Positions 42,567-52,265 are shown, numbered from the stretch's first letter. The stretch is DNA of 64,000 nucleotides from Thalassovita mangrovi (GCF_009857745.1 NZ_WWEN01000002.1:434001-498000); one strand, 5' to 3'. The notes: generated by a model not told the origin, from the letters alone. A program made the numbers and translations.

Positions 42567-43115
42567 TTACTCGCTCAGAAGGTTTTCGCCCTTGCCGTCG
42601 AAGGACGGCTGCCGCCCGCGCAGCACAAGGATCAGATCGTCGAGCAGCGCGACGGTGAGAACACCAAGCCCCACCGCCACCGGCAGCTGCACCAGCCACA
42701 GCGGCAGCGACACCATACCCGATGTCTTGTCGCCGAATTCGTGGCTCTCGAGGATGAGAAGCGCCATGTAATAACTCGCGTAACCCACCATCGCCAGCGC
42801 CACGGCCAGAACGACCACTTCGACCCACCGTTTCGGCGCCGGGCCCAGCAGCCCAGTGACCAGCGTCACCCGGATATGCCCGCCCGCGCGCAGCGCATAG
42901 GCCAGCCCGAGGAAGGTCGAGGCCGCCAGCAGGAAGCCGGTGAAATCGGAATAGGACGGGATCGTCAGCCCGATGGCCTGTCCGGTCGTCAAGGACGCCA
43001 GCTTATCCACCAGGTTCAGGCAGACCTGCGCAAAGATCAGCGCGGTGATCGACAGGATACAAAACGCGGCCAAGACCCCGCTCAGCTTGTATAATCCGTT
43101 CAGGAACGGTCGCAT
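42567..43115 (-). CDS. dctQ: TRAP transporter small permease (DctQ)
   Basis: 182 residues with four hydrophobic segments (LSGVLAAFCILSITALIFAQ, FTGFLLAASTFLGLAYALRA, VVVLAVALAMVGYASYYMAL, LPLWLVQLPVAVGLGVLTVA). ALRAGGHIRVTLVTGLL is the conserved DctQ motif. It forms the complex with DctM and the binding protein. The gap to dctM is 6 bases. Confidence 0.93.
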   Translation of the reverse strand: MRPFLNGLYKLSGVLAAFCILSITALIFAQVCLNLVDKLASLTTGQAIGLTIPSYSDFTGFLLAASTFLGLAYALRAGGHIRVTLVTGLLGPAPKRWVEVVVLAVALAMVGYASYYMALLILESHEFGDKTSGMVSLPLWLVQLPVAVGLGVLTVALLDDLILVLRGRQPSFDGKGENLLSE

Positions 43116-43173
43116 CCGCCTGCTCCTCCCGTGTTGTTGGGGGCGGGTGGCCGCTTGGCCACCCGCCTGTTGC

Positions 43174-44145
43174 TTAGTTCTGATAGGCTTTCAGCAGGGC
43201 TTCGCCCTCGGCGCCAGCGTTTTCGGTCCAGCCTTCGAGCATCTGCGCGCCGATGGCTTTCAGACCGTCCATCAGCTCGGCCGACGGCTCAACCACGGTG
43301 ATGCCGTTTTCCTTCAGCACCGCGACCTTGGCGGCGGTTTCGGCGCGGCTCATTTCCCAGCCGCGTGCTTCGGCAGCGGCAGCGGCTTCCAGAACCGCGG
43401 CTTGGGTCGCGTCATCCAGACGGCGGAAGGACCGCTTGTTCACCACGATAATGTTCTTGGGCAGCCAGGCCTGAATATCGGTGTAGTGGCTCAGGAAATC
43501 CCACGCCTTGGAATTCGCGCCGGTCGAGGGCGAGGTGATCATCGCCTCGACGCGCCCGGTGGTGAAGGCCTGCGGAATATCGGGAACCTCGACCTGGGTC
43601 GGGGCGGCACCGGCCAGCGCCGCGAACTGTTCCAGCGTCGAATTATAGGTGCGGAACTTCAGCCCCTTGAGGTCGTCCACCGACTTGATTTCCTTGGTCG
43701 TGTACAGCCCCTGCGGCGGCCACGGCACGGCGTAGAGCGCCATCAACCCCTGCTGGTCCAGCAGACCGTCGATCACCGGCTTCTGCGCCGCCCAAAGCTT
43801 TGCCGCATCGTCATAGCTGGTCGCCAGGAACGGCAGCGAATCGACGCCGAAGGCCGGGTTGTCGTTGTTCAGCAGCGACAGGAAGAATTCGCCCGCCGGC
43901 ACCTGGCCGCTGCGCACGGCCTTGCTGATTTCGGGGTGCTTGAACAGCGACCCGGCGGAATGGACCTTGATTTCAAGCGCGCCGCCGGTCTTGTCCGCCA
44001 CGTCCTTGGCGAATTCGTGGATATTGACCGTGTGGAAGGTCGCATCCGGGTACGGCGTCGGCATGTCCCAGGTTTCGGCCTGCACCGGAAGCGCCAGTGC
44101 AGCGACGGCGAAAGCCGCGCCACTGATCGTCTTGAAGAAGCTCAT
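43174..44145 (-). CDS. dctP: TRAP transporter substrate-binding protein (DctP)
   Basis: 323 residues from ATG 44145, with GGAGAGAG just upstream. The signal peptide is MSFFKTISGAAFAVAALALP then VQAET. DctP motifs include GLKFRTYNSTLEQFAALAGA with the conserved arginine for carboxylate binding, TQVEVPDIPQAFTTGRVEAM and a W-x-x-LPKNIIVVN turn. The substrate is probably a small organic acid, perhaps pyroglutamate given the pxpBC genes in the same operon, but this is inferred. Confidence 0.93.
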   Translation of the reverse strand: MSFFKTISGAAFAVAALALPVQAETWDMPTPYPDATFHTVNIHEFAKDVADKTGGALEIKVHSAGSLFKHPEISKAVRSGQVPAGEFFLSLLNNDNPAFGVDSLPFLATSYDDAAKLWAAQKPVIDGLLDQQGLMALYAVPWPPQGLYTTKEIKSVDDLKGLKFRTYNSTLEQFAALAGAAPTQVEVPDIPQAFTTGRVEAMITSPSTGANSKAWDFLSHYTDIQAWLPKNIIVVNKRSFRRLDDATQAAVLEAAAAAEARGWEMSRAETAAKVAVLKENGITVVEPSAELMDGLKAIGAQMLEGWTENAGAEGEALLKAYQN

Positions 44146-44418
44146 TTCTCTCTCCGTTGGATGGATTTTTGGTTCTGCGCGGCAAGGCTCCTCCAAACGA
44201 TGACAATTTGTCAATGTTTTGTTACTATAGCGCAAATATGTTTTTCCGCCTCACAACTGTGAAACGGGATCGTTCCGCGCCGTTTCACACTGATATTACG
44301 TCATTTTTATCGCAAATCCCCGCGTATCGCCGAAAATCCGCGACGACGAAACGCTTGTTGAAACCACTTTTCCCGCATATTTTATCATCAAATTGATAAC
44401 GTCTTCGAGGATCAGCCC

Positions 44419-44937
44419 ATGGAAACCCCGCCCGACAGCCGCAGAATCGTGTCCTCGCGTCACCTGGCCGAAGGCGAAGGCTGGGAAGTCTCCGAATTCG
44501 AATTCGGGCTGATCATCGCCTATAACGCCTTTTCCCGCTGGATGACCCGCTGCATGACGGCGGCGGGGCAGCCGGATCTGAACCCGCTGGACATCCTGAT
44601 CCTGCATAACGTGAACCACCGCGACCGGGAAAAACGGCTGTCCGACATCTGCTTCCTGCTCAATATCGAGGACAGCCACACGGTCAATTACGCGCTGCGC
44701 AAATTGCTGAAATCCGGGCTGGTCACCTCGGAAAAGCGCGGCAAGGAAGTGTTCTATTCCACCTCCGCCACCGGGGCGGAACTGTGCAGCGCCTATCGCG
44801 ACATCCGCCGACAATGCCTGCTGGACGCGGTGGGCAGCACCGATCTGAGCGGCCAGGAGTTGCGCGGCATCGCCCGGTCCCTGCGCGCGCTGTCGGGGCA
44901 ATACGATCAGGCCAGCCGCGCCGCCGCCTCGCTCTGA
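44419..44937 (+). CDS. Winged-helix (MarR-like) regulator
   Basis: 172 residues. The DNA-binding segment is EFGLIIAYNAFSRWMTRCMT, ILILHNVNHRDREKRLSDIC and the recognition region SHTVNYALRKLLKSGLVTSE then KRGKEVFYSTSATG. It is divergent from the dctP-dctQ-dctM-pxpB-pxpC operon across about 270 bases and is its most likely regulator. GAGGA precedes the ATG. Such predicted HTH regulators usually act as local repressors. Confidence 0.85.
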   Translation: METPPDSRRIVSSRHLAEGEGWEVSEFEFGLIIAYNAFSRWMTRCMTAAGQPDLNPLDILILHNVNHRDREKRLSDICFLLNIEDSHTVNYALRKLLKSGLVTSEKRGKEVFYSTSATGAELCSAYRDIRRQCLLDAVGSTDLSGQELRGIARSLRALSGQYDQASRAAASL

Positions 44938-44958
44938 CCCCCGGCGGCTCGCGTGCGC

Positions 44959-45525
44959 TCAGCCGTCCCCGTCGCGCGGGCGGGGATTTGCGGCGAAGAT
45001 ACTGCTGATATCGGTATGGAACCGTTTCAGCCGCAGGGTCAGCAGCAGCGACTCGATATTCGCCAGGATTCCAAGCGCCACGACGGCCAGGAAGAACGGG
45101 CGCGCATAGCCGGCCAGATACAGCCAGACGAAAAACACCCCCGAACCGAAGGCCGCCGCCTTCGACAGATACAGGTGATAGGCGGGCAACACGCGGAACT
45201 TCAGCAGCGACGCACCCGCCGCAGCGGCGTAGCTGACGAGGAACAGGTAAAGCCAGGGCAGTTCGGGCCGTATGTTGTGGCCCTCGAAGACACAAATCCC
45301 GTAAATCCCGGCCAGCAAGGTGCAGGCATCGGCAATGGTGTCGAGCTTCGCCCCGAACCGCGATTCCTGCCCCAACCAGCGGGCAATCGGCCCATCGACG
45401 AGATCGCTTACCAGGCTGATGATGACGAGGATGAAGAAGACATCGCGATGCCCTGCAAAGGCCGCCCAGGCCGCCAGCGGGGCGGCGGCGAGCCTGAAGT
45501 AGGACAACTGGTCGGGGATATTCAT
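44959..45525 (-). CDS. CDP-alcohol phosphatidyltransferase family protein
   Basis: 188 residues from ATG 45525. The family signature D-x2-D-G-x2-A-R-x8-G-x3-D-x3-D is present as DLVDGPIARWLGQESRFGAK followed by LDTIAD, at about residues 41-66. Several hydrophobic helices surround it. Such enzymes make phospholipids such as PG, PI-like or cardiolipin precursors from CDP-diacylglycerol. The acceptor alcohol is not predictable. A longer frame to 45663 has no support. Confidence 0.85.
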   Translation of the reverse strand: MNIPDQLSYFRLAAAPLAAWAAFAGHRDVFFILVIISLVSDLVDGPIARWLGQESRFGAKLDTIADACTLLAGIYGICVFEGHNIRPELPWLYLFLVSYAAAAGASLLKFRVLPAYHLYLSKAAAFGSGVFFVWLYLAGYARPFFLAVVALGILANIESLLLTLRLKRFHTDISSIFAANPRPRDGDG

Positions 45526-45634
45526 AACAGACAGCCTTGCCAGTGGTGCGCCAGGCCGATCATTGCCCGAAACGCAGGCAGGCCGCAACGTGCGCAAGGA
45601 TTTGCGCGCCGGAGGAGCGCATCGCCCCCTGCCC

Positions 45635-46594
45635 TCACCCCGTCCCTGTCTCTCCCACGGCAAAAGTCATGTTCGCATCGGTCCCGGAGCGGTACAGCCC
45701 GCTTTCCTGCTGCAGGAAGTCTAGAAAGCTTTGCGCCGCATTGGTCAGCCGCTTGCCCTCTCGATGCACCGCGTACCAGCCGCGCCGCAGCGGGAAGCCT
45801 TCGACATCCAGCACCACGACCTCCCCCGCCGCCAGTTCCAGCCGCAGCGCATGTAGCGACAGGTAGGCGACGCCGAGGCCGGAAATGACGCCCTGCTTGA
45901 TCGCGTCGCTGTCGTCGAATTCCATATGGGTTGCCAGCTCCACATTGGCCGCCTGGCACAGCTTTTCCACCGCCTGCCGGGTCCCCGACCCGGGTTCGCG
46001 CCGGATGACGTTTTCCTGCGCCATCCGCGCCAGCGGGATGTTTTTCGCCCCCACCAGCGGGTGGTCGGGCCGGGCGACGAAGACGATCACGTTTTCCAGG
46101 AACGGATCGGCGATCACCGGTTCGCCCTGCGGCGGCTGCCCCATGATGTACAGATCGTCGGCATTGTCGCCCAGCCGCCCCAGAACGGTTGCGCGGTTGG
46201 TGATCTGCAGCCGCGGTTCGACCTTCGGGTGGCGGCGTTTGAATTCACCCAGCAGCTGCGGCAAGAAATATTTCGCCGTCGACACCACCGCCACCGACAG
46301 CGGCCCGGCGACTTCGCGTTTCATATCCTCGAGCGCCACCTGCATGTCGCCCAGCCGTGCCAGCACATCGCGCGAGGCCGCCGCGACCTGTTCTCCGGCG
46401 CGGGTCAGATGCAGTGTCTTGCCGATCTGTTCGGTCAGCGGCAGGCCGATCTTGTCCTCCAGCGTCTTCACCTGCATCGACACCGAGGGCTGGGTCAGGT
46501 GCACCTCTTCGGCCGCGCGGGTGATCGACCCATGCCGCGCCACCGCCTCGAACAGGCGCATCTGCTGGAAGGTGGGCGGGATGATCTTCTGCAT
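45635..46594 (-). CDS. cbbR: CbbR-type LysR regulator
   Basis: 319 residues from ATG 46594 (GAGGA upstream). The LysR helix-turn-helix is FQQMRLFEAVARHGSITRAA then EEVHLTQPSVSMQVKTLEDK, with an effector domain containing REPGSGTRQAVEKLCQAANV. It lies directly divergent from cbbL, the classical place of CbbR, and the N-terminal sequence matches that group. CbbR activates the Calvin cycle genes in response to metabolites. Confidence 0.93.
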   Translation of the reverse strand: MQKIIPPTFQQMRLFEAVARHGSITRAAEEVHLTQPSVSMQVKTLEDKIGLPLTEQIGKTLHLTRAGEQVAAASRDVLARLGDMQVALEDMKREVAGPLSVAVVSTAKYFLPQLLGEFKRRHPKVEPRLQITNRATVLGRLGDNADDLYIMGQPPQGEPVIADPFLENVIVFVARPDHPLVGAKNIPLARMAQENVIRREPGSGTRQAVEKLCQAANVELATHMEFDDSDAIKQGVISGLGVAYLSLHALRLELAAGEVVVLDVEGFPLRRGWYAVHREGKRLTNAAQSFLDFLQQESGLYRSGTDANMTFAVGETGTG

Positions 46595-46610
46595 CAACAA
46601 TCCTCTATGG

Positions 46611-46640
46611 ATATCATAAAAACAATCTAGTTTTGTATAT
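46611..46640. promoter_or_regulatory. AT-rich dyad between cbbR and cbbL
   Basis: AAAAC (46619-46623) and GTTTT (46630-46634) form an inverted pair flanked by ATAT at 46611 and 46637. This is the kind of site LysR-type CbbR proteins bind between divergent genes. Confidence 0.55.
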
Positions 46641-46695
46641 CTCTTCGGTCAACTAGCGTCAGCCCCGAGACGTGACTCAATGGAGGATGGCCCAG

Positions 46696-48126
46696 ATGCC
46701 GAAGGATCAGATGAAGTCCTACACCGCGGGGGTGAAGGAATACCGGGAAACCTACTGGATGCCGGAATACGTGCCCACAGCCACGGATTTCCTGGCCTGT
46801 TTCAAGATCATCCCGCAAGAAGGCGTGCCGCGCGAGGAAGCCGCCGCGGCGGTGGCCGCGGAAAGCTCCACCGGCACCTGGACCACGGTGTGGACCGACC
46901 TGCTGACCGATCTGGATTACTACAAGGGCCGCGCCTACGCGATCGAGGACGTGCCGGGCAACGATGAAGCCTTCTATGCCTTCATCGCCTACCCGATCGA
47001 TCTGTTCGAGGAAGGATCGGTGGTGAACGTGCTGACCTCGCTGGTGGGCAACGTGTTCGGCTTCAAGGCGGTGCGGGCGCTGCGATTGGAAGACGTGCGC
47101 ATTCCGCTGGCCTACGTGATGACCTGCGGCGGCCCGCCCAACGGCATCCAGGTCGAACGCGACGTGATGAACAAATACGGCCGCCCGATGCTGGGCTGCA
47201 CGATCAAGCCGAAACTGGGCCTGAGCGCCAAGAACTACGGCCGCGCCGTCTATGAATGCCTGCGCGGGGGCCTGGATTTCACCAAGGACGACGAAAACGT
47301 CAATTCGCAGCCCTTCATGCGCTGGCGCCAGCGCTTCGATTTCGTGATGGAGGCGATCCACAAGGCGGAACAGGAAACCGGCGAACGCAAGGGCCATTAC
47401 CTGAACGTCACCGCCCCCACCCCGGAAGAGATGTACAAGCGCGCCGAATACGCCAAGGAACTTGGCGCGCCGATCATCATGCACGACTACCTGACCGGGG
47501 GCTTCACCGCCAACACGGGCCTCGCCAACTGGTGCCGCGACAACGGGATGCTGCTGCATATCCACCGCGCCATGCACGCGGTGCTGGACCGCAACCCCAA
47601 TCACGGCATCCATTTCCGGGTGCTGACCAAGATGCTGCGCCTGTCGGGCGGCGATCACCTGCATACCGGCACCGTGGTAGGCAAGCTTGAAGGCGACCGT
47701 GAATCGACGCTGGGCTGGATCGACATGCTGCGCGAACGCTACATCAAGGAAGACCGCTCGCGCGGCATCTTCTTCGACCAGGACTGGGGTTCGATGCCCG
47801 GCGCCTTCGCGGTGGCCTCTGGCGGGATCCACGTCTGGCACATGCCGGCGCTGGTGACGATCTTCGGCGACGACGCGGTGCTGCAATTCGGCGGCGGCAC
47901 CCTGGGCCATCCCTGGGGCAACGCGGCGGGCGCCGCGGCCAACCGGGTCGCTTTGGAGGCCTGCGTCGAGGCGCGCAACCAGGGCCGACAGCTGGAAAAG
48001 GAAGGCAAGGACATCCTGACCCAGGCCGCCAAGTCGAGCCCGGAACTGGCCACCGCGATGGAGACCTGGAAGGAAATCAAGTTCGAATTCGACACCGTCG
48101 ACAAGCTCGACGTGCAGCACCGCTGA
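46696..48126 (+). CDS. cbbL: RuBisCO large subunit, form IA
   Basis: 476 residues from ATG 46696, with GGAGG 9 bases upstream; ATG 46687 is closer to GGAGG but without spacing. The motifs are [37 protein letters not shown] with the carbamylated lysine region, and [20 protein letters not shown], plus [20 protein letters not shown] in loop 8. The wording (for example [12 protein letters not shown] and [14 protein letters not shown]) is form IA rather than IC. With cbbS, cbbQ and cbbO downstream this is a non-carboxysomal IAq arrangement. Confidence 0.96.
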   Translation: MPKDQMKSYTAGVKEYRETYWMPEYVPTATDFLACFKIIPQEGVPREEAAAAVAAESSTGTWTTVWTDLLTDLDYYKGRAYAIEDVPGNDEAFYAFIAYPIDLFEEGSVVNVLTSLVGNVFGFKAVRALRLEDVRIPLAYVMTCGGPPNGIQVERDVMNKYGRPMLGCTIKPKLGLSAKNYGRAVYECLRGGLDFTKDDENVNSQPFMRWRQRFDFVMEAIHKAEQETGERKGHYLNVTAPTPEEMYKRAEYAKELGAPIIMHDYLTGGFTANTGLANWCRDNGMLLHIHRAMHAVLDRNPNHGIHFRVLTKMLRLSGGDHLHTGTVVGKLEGDRESTLGWIDMLRERYIKEDRSRGIFFDQDWGSMPGAFAVASGGIHVWHMPALVTIFGDDAVLQFGGGTLGHPWGNAAGAAANRVALEACVEARNQGRQLEKEGKDILTQAAKSSPELATAMETWKEIKFEFDTVDKLDVQHR

Positions 48127-48191
48127 GCGCCATTCCCGGCCCCGAAGCGCACTGCCGAGGGGCCGGAGCACAGATATGAAAGGACCGATCC

Positions 48192-48548
48192 ATGAGTGAA
48201 ATGCAGGATTACAAATCGTCGCTTTCCGACGTCGAAAGCCGCAAGTTCGAAACCTTTTCCTACCTGCCCGAGATGGATGGCGACCGCATCCGCAAACAGG
48301 TGGAATATATCGTCTCGAAAGGCTGGAACCCGGCGGTCGAACATACCGAGCCGGAAAACGCGATGGACCATTATTGGTACATGTGGAAGCTGCCGATGTT
48401 CGGCGAAACCGATGTCGACCGCATCCTGGCCGAGGCCGATGCCTGCCACAAGGCGCATCCCGGAAACCATGTGCGGCTGGTCGGATATGACAATTACGCC
48501 CAGTCGAAGGGCGCCGAGATGGTGGTGTACCGGGGCAACCCGGTCTGA
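48192..48548 (+). CDS. cbbS: RuBisCO small subunit
   Basis: 118 residues. It has [40 protein letters not shown] and [20 protein letters not shown], the core of form I small subunits. It lies 65 bases after cbbL with a good AAAGGA site. Together they form the L8S8 carboxylase that fixes CO2 in the Calvin cycle. Confidence 0.96.
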   Translation: MSEMQDYKSSLSDVESRKFETFSYLPEMDGDRIRKQVEYIVSKGWNPAVEHTEPENAMDHYWYMWKLPMFGETDVDRILAEADACHKAHPGNHVRLVGYDNYAQSKGAEMVVYRGNPV

Positions 48549-48553
48549 GGCAT

Positions 48554-48600
48554 CGGACCGCGAGCCGCGGTCCGACCAAGGCGGGGGGCCAGCCCCCCGC
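48554..48600 (+). repeat. Two tandem hairpins between cbbS and cbbQ
   Basis: First stem: CGGACCGCG (48554-48562) with CGCGGTCCG (48566-48574). Second stem: GCGGGGGGC (48581-48589) with GCCCCCCGC (48592-48600). They are followed by acccccc, gggatatttt and gaacagaagaag. The last part resembles an intergenic motif I recall from many Rhodobacteraceae genomes. They may lower cbbQO expression relative to cbbLS or stabilise the cbbLS transcript. Confidence 0.7.
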
Positions 48601-48642
48601 ACCCCCCGGGATATTTTCGAACAGAAGAAGGGCGGATCCGAG

Positions 48643-49452
48643 ATGACCAAGCATGACGCAGACCAGTTCGCCGTCACCCGCGAACCCTTCTACCGGGAAG
48701 TGGCCGGCGAGATCGCGCTTTACGAGGCCGCCTATGCGAGCCGGATGCCGGTGATGCTGAAGGGCCCGACCGGCGCGGGGAAATCGCGTTTCGTCGAATA
48801 CATGGCGTGGAAACTGGGCCGCCCCCTGATCACCGTGGCCTCGAACGAGGACATGACCGCCTCGGATCTGGTGGGGCGCTTCCTGCTGGATAAGGACGGC
48901 ACCAAGTGGCAGGACGGCCCGCTGACCACCGCGGCGCGGATCGGGGCGATCTGTTACCTCGATGAAATCGTCGAGGCGCGGCAGGACACCACCGTGGTGA
49001 TCCACCCGCTGACCGATCACCGCCGCCAGCTGCCGCTGGACAAGAAGGGCGAGCTGATCGAGGCGCATCCCGATTTCCAGTTGGTGATTTCCTACAACCC
49101 CGGCTACCAGTCGCTGATGAAGGACCTCAAGCAGTCGACCAAGCAGCGTTTTGCCGCGCTCGATTTCGACTATCCGGAGGCCGCGCTGGAGGCCGAGATC
49201 GTCGGCGCCGAGACCGGGATCGACGGCGAGAGTGCCGAGAAGCTGGTGCAGATCGCCCATCGCTCGCGCAACCTGAAGGGCCACGGGCTGGATGAAGGAA
49301 TTTCGACCCGGCTGCTGGTCTATGCCGGGCAGATGATCGCGCAGGGCGTCGATCCCAAATCCGCCTGCCAGATGACACTTGTCACGCCGCTGACCGACGA
49401 TCCCGACATGCGTGAGACGCTGCAGGCGGCGGTGGAGACCTTCTTCGTCTGA
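48643..49452 (+). CDS. cbbQ: RuBisCO activase-like AAA+ protein CbbQ
   Basis: 269 residues from ATG 48643. The MoxR-type AAA+ ATPase has Walker A GPTGAGKS (41-48), Walker B ICYLDEI (Asp107, Glu108) and a sensor region [20 protein letters not shown]. CbbQ remodels inhibited RuBisCO together with CbbO and is found next to form IA genes. The adjacent cbbO starts 22 bases downstream. Confidence 0.95.
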   Translation: MTKHDADQFAVTREPFYREVAGEIALYEAAYASRMPVMLKGPTGAGKSRFVEYMAWKLGRPLITVASNEDMTASDLVGRFLLDKDGTKWQDGPLTTAARIGAICYLDEIVEARQDTTVVIHPLTDHRRQLPLDKKGELIEAHPDFQLVISYNPGYQSLMKDLKQSTKQRFAALDFDYPEAALEAEIVGAETGIDGESAEKLVQIAHRSRNLKGHGLDEGISTRLLVYAGQMIAQGVDPKSACQMTLVTPLTDDPDMRETLQAAVETFFV

Positions 49453-49474
49453 CGCGGCGGGAGGGATTGCAGCC

Positions 49475-51817
49475 ATGACAATCGATCTGGAAGACTACCG
49501 CGCCTGTTTCGCCAAGGCCCCGCCCGAGACCTTCGAGACGGTCGAGGCGCAGTTCCACGACGCCGCCCGGGTGATGAGCGCCGCCGGATTGTCCGATTAC
49601 ATGGAAGGCGCGCGGGCACTGTGCGCCCTGGGGCGCGGTCACGACCTGGTGCTGGCTTTCCTGGAAAACATGCCCGCCGTGGCCCGCGAATGCGGCGAGG
49701 ACGTGATCCGCGATTGCGTCGGGGCGGCGATGAAGCTGAGTTCGATGACCTCGGGCGATGTGATCGCGCTGTTGTTCGCCTCGCTGCCCACCGCGGCGCG
49801 GCGGCTGGGCGATCCGGAATTGCTGCGCGGCTATCTGCAGCTCATTCACCAGCTGTCGGCCAAGGCGTCGCGGGGTCTGCGGCCGATGCTGGGGGTGATC
49901 GATGAATTGTTGTCCAAGCTCACCCTGTCGGGGCTGAAACGCTGGGCCAATTTCGGCGCCGATGCTTACCGGCGCGATCTGGCCAACCTGACCAAGTATT
50001 TCGCGCTGGAAAGCGCCGATGCCAGGAAGATGCTGCAGCAGGAACGCCGCGGCACCCTGTTCATCGACACGCAGCGCAAGCTGAATTTCTATCTGCGGGC
50101 GCTGTGGGGGCGCGATTTCTTCCTGCGCCCGGCGGCGGCCGATTACGAGGGCTTCCGCCCCTATATCGCCGATCACGTGCTGCACCTGCCCGACGCGGTG
50201 GACGATATCGCGGGGGTGTCGGGTCACGACCTCTACCGCGCGATGACGGCGCATCTGGCCGCCCATATCCAGTATTCCACCGCCGCGATTTCCGCCGAGC
50301 AGCTGTCGCCGGCGCAGATGTTCTTCATCGGGCTGATCGAGGATGCCCGGGTGGAATACTGCGCCGCAAAGGAATTCCCCGGCCTGTCGAAGCTTTGGGG
50401 CAATCTGCTGGCGCTGCGCAACGAGGCCAAGCCCGAACATCCGACGGTGGCGGCGCTGGAATCCTTCGCGCATCTGCTGAGCGATCCGGCGGCCCTGACC
50501 GGAAACACGGCACTCGACGCATTGGGCGCGAAGTTCCATGCCGGGATCGGCGACAATGCCGGCAACAACCAATTCTCGTGGGATCTGGGGTTGGAGCTGT
50601 TTCACATCTTCGCCGCGACCCGCGACGTGCCTTCCTTGCGCATCCTCAATTCCCTCCGCATCCCCTATCGCGACGACAACCGCTTTGCCTGGGAATTCGA
50701 GGAATTCAACTGGGACGCCCACGGCGCCGAATACATCCCCGCCAGCCAAAGGCAGGTGCGCAAATACGTGTCGGTGATGGAAATGGCGCATGAGGTCGAT
50801 GCCGAACTGGCCGGGGACGACGCGCAGGAAATCTGGGTCTGCGCCGACAATTTCATGCCCTACGAGGATGCGGGCGAGGCGACGACCAGCTTCAACGACA
50901 TGTGGGGCAAGGACCCGGTGTCGCCGCCGTTCCACTACCCCGAATGGGATTACCAGGTGCAGCTTTATCGCCCCGACTGGGCCACCGTGTATGAACACCG
51001 GGCGAAAAAGGGCGATCCCGGCGCGGTTGACGACATCCTGGTCGAACACAAGCCCATCGCCCACCGCATCCGCCGGATCATCGACATGCTATCGCCCGCC
51101 GGGGTCCAGCGCATCCGCAACATGGAAGACGGCGACGAGATCGACATCAACGCCGCGGTCGACGCGATGATCGCCATCCGCACGGGGCAGCAGCCCAATC
51201 CGCGGATCACCATGCGCAACGTGATCACCTCGCGCGACCTGGCGGTGACGGTGCTGCTGGACCTCAGCGAAAGCACCAACGACACGATGGACGGGTCGGA
51301 CAAGACCGTGCTGGAGCTGACGCGCGAGGCCGCCGCGCTGGTCGCCACCGCGATCGAAGGCATCGGCGATCCCTTCGCGCTGCATGGCTTTGCCTCGGAC
51401 GGGCGGCACGACGTGCAATATTACCGGTTCAAGGACTGGGGACAGTCCTTCAACGACGAGGCCAAGGCGCGGCTGGATGGCATGACCGGCGGGCTGTCCA
51501 CCCGCATGGGCGCGGCGCTGCGTCATGCCGGTGCGGGGCTTTTGAAACAGGCCGAACGGCGCAAGCTGATCCTGCTGGTGACCGACGGGGAACCGGCCGA
51601 CATCGACGAACGCGATCCCCAACACCTGCGCCACGATACAAGGAAAGCGGTCGATGAGCTGGCCGCCAAGGGCGTGATGACCTATTGCCTGACGCTCGAC
51701 CCCGAGGCCGACCGATACGTGAAACGCATCTTCGGCGCCAACAACTACACCGTCGTCGATCACGTGGACCGGCTGCCGGAACAGTTGCCCACCCTCTTTG
51801 CCTCGCTCACCGGCTGA
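49475..51817 (+). CDS. cbbO: RuBisCO activase adaptor CbbO (VWA domain)
   Basis: 780 residues from ATG 49475 (GGGAGGGA upstream). A helical N-terminal domain is followed by a C-terminal von Willebrand A domain with MIDAS motif VLLDLSEST (Asp596) and LLVTDGEPADIDERDP. CbbO binds RuBisCO through its VWA domain and acts with the CbbQ hexamer to release inhibitory sugar phosphates. The order LSQO is the standard IAq operon. Confidence 0.94.
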   Translation: MTIDLEDYRACFAKAPPETFETVEAQFHDAARVMSAAGLSDYMEGARALCALGRGHDLVLAFLENMPAVARECGEDVIRDCVGAAMKLSSMTSGDVIALLFASLPTAARRLGDPELLRGYLQLIHQLSAKASRGLRPMLGVIDELLSKLTLSGLKRWANFGADAYRRDLANLTKYFALESADARKMLQQERRGTLFIDTQRKLNFYLRALWGRDFFLRPAAADYEGFRPYIADHVLHLPDAVDDIAGVSGHDLYRAMTAHLAAHIQYSTAAISAEQLSPAQMFFIGLIEDARVEYCAAKEFPGLSKLWGNLLALRNEAKPEHPTVAALESFAHLLSDPAALTGNTALDALGAKFHAGIGDNAGNNQFSWDLGLELFHIFAATRDVPSLRILNSLRIPYRDDNRFAWEFEEFNWDAHGAEYIPASQRQVRKYVSVMEMAHEVDAELAGDDAQEIWVCADNFMPYEDAGEATTSFNDMWGKDPVSPPFHYPEWDYQVQLYRPDWATVYEHRAKKGDPGAVDDILVEHKPIAHRIRRIIDMLSPAGVQRIRNMEDGDEIDINAAVDAMIAIRTGQQPNPRITMRNVITSRDLAVTVLLDLSESTNDTMDGSDKTVLELTREAAALVATAIEGIGDPFALHGFASDGRHDVQYYRFKDWGQSFNDEAKARLDGMTGGLSTRMGAALRHAGAGLLKQAERRKLILLVTDGEPADIDERDPQHLRHDTRKAVDELAAKGVMTYCLTLDPEADRYVKRIFGANNYTVVDHVDRLPEQLPTLFASLTG

Positions 51818-51818
51818 G

Positions 51819-52232
51819 ATGCCCGGGCGCTACACACGACATGACGATCACCCGCCGCTGGACGAACGCCCGGCGGAAATCCCCGCCGAGTGCTACAACT
51901 GCGCCCGGCTGGCGCTGATCCGCAGCGGCGGCGCGGGGCCGGTTTGGCTCAACCTGCCGGGGCTGAGCGATCTGAAACTGGCGCTGATGCCCGACGCCTG
52001 GGTGGTGGCCGATTGGCAGAAGGGGCAGATGCCGATCATCGCCTGGTCCGATTTCTGCCCCGCCGCCGACCGCGCGTTGCACCATGCGGTGCCCTGCGGG
52101 CTGCGGACCTATACCGGATCGGCGGACCGGATGCTCGATACCGTCGCTTTAATCATTCACCGCCAGTTGCGCGCCCATCTTAAGGACGGGGACGGACAGG
52201 CCGAGGTCGTGCCGCTGCCCGACCGATCGTGA
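51819..52232 (+). CDS. Small protein after cbbO, function unknown
   Basis: 137 residues from ATG 51819, which starts one base after the cbbO stop. It contains CYNCARLALIRSG, GAGPVWLNLPGLSDLKLALM and MPIIAWSDFCPAADRALHHA, with several conserved-looking cysteines (a CxxC and more). There is no signal peptide. Translational coupling to cbbO points to a Calvin-cycle or RuBisCO-associated role, but I recognise no family. Confidence 0.72.
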   Translation: MPGRYTRHDDHPPLDERPAEIPAECYNCARLALIRSGGAGPVWLNLPGLSDLKLALMPDAWVVADWQKGQMPIIAWSDFCPAADRALHHAVPCGLRTYTGSADRMLDTVALIIHRQLRAHLKDGDGQAEVVPLPDRS

Positions 52233-52260
52233 CAGGCGAATAACGCCCCCCCTGCCTGTC
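52231..52260 (+). terminator. Weak hairpin at the end of the cbb operon
   Basis: GACAGGC (52231-52237) pairs with GCCTGTC (52254-52260) across a C-rich loop. There is no T-run. The convergent permease gene ends 6 bases later, so a bidirectional role is possible. Confidence 0.45.
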
Positions 52261-52265
52261 GCCGC

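Noticed and set aside
48554-48600. Riboswitch upstream of cbbQ
   Set aside because: Only two simple GC-rich hairpins; no conserved aptamer-like structure.
46627-49476. Very long minus-strand frame opposite cbbL-cbbS-cbbQ
   Set aside because: It overlaps three certain genes of the opposite strand and has the His/Gly/Arg-rich composition of an antisense shadow.
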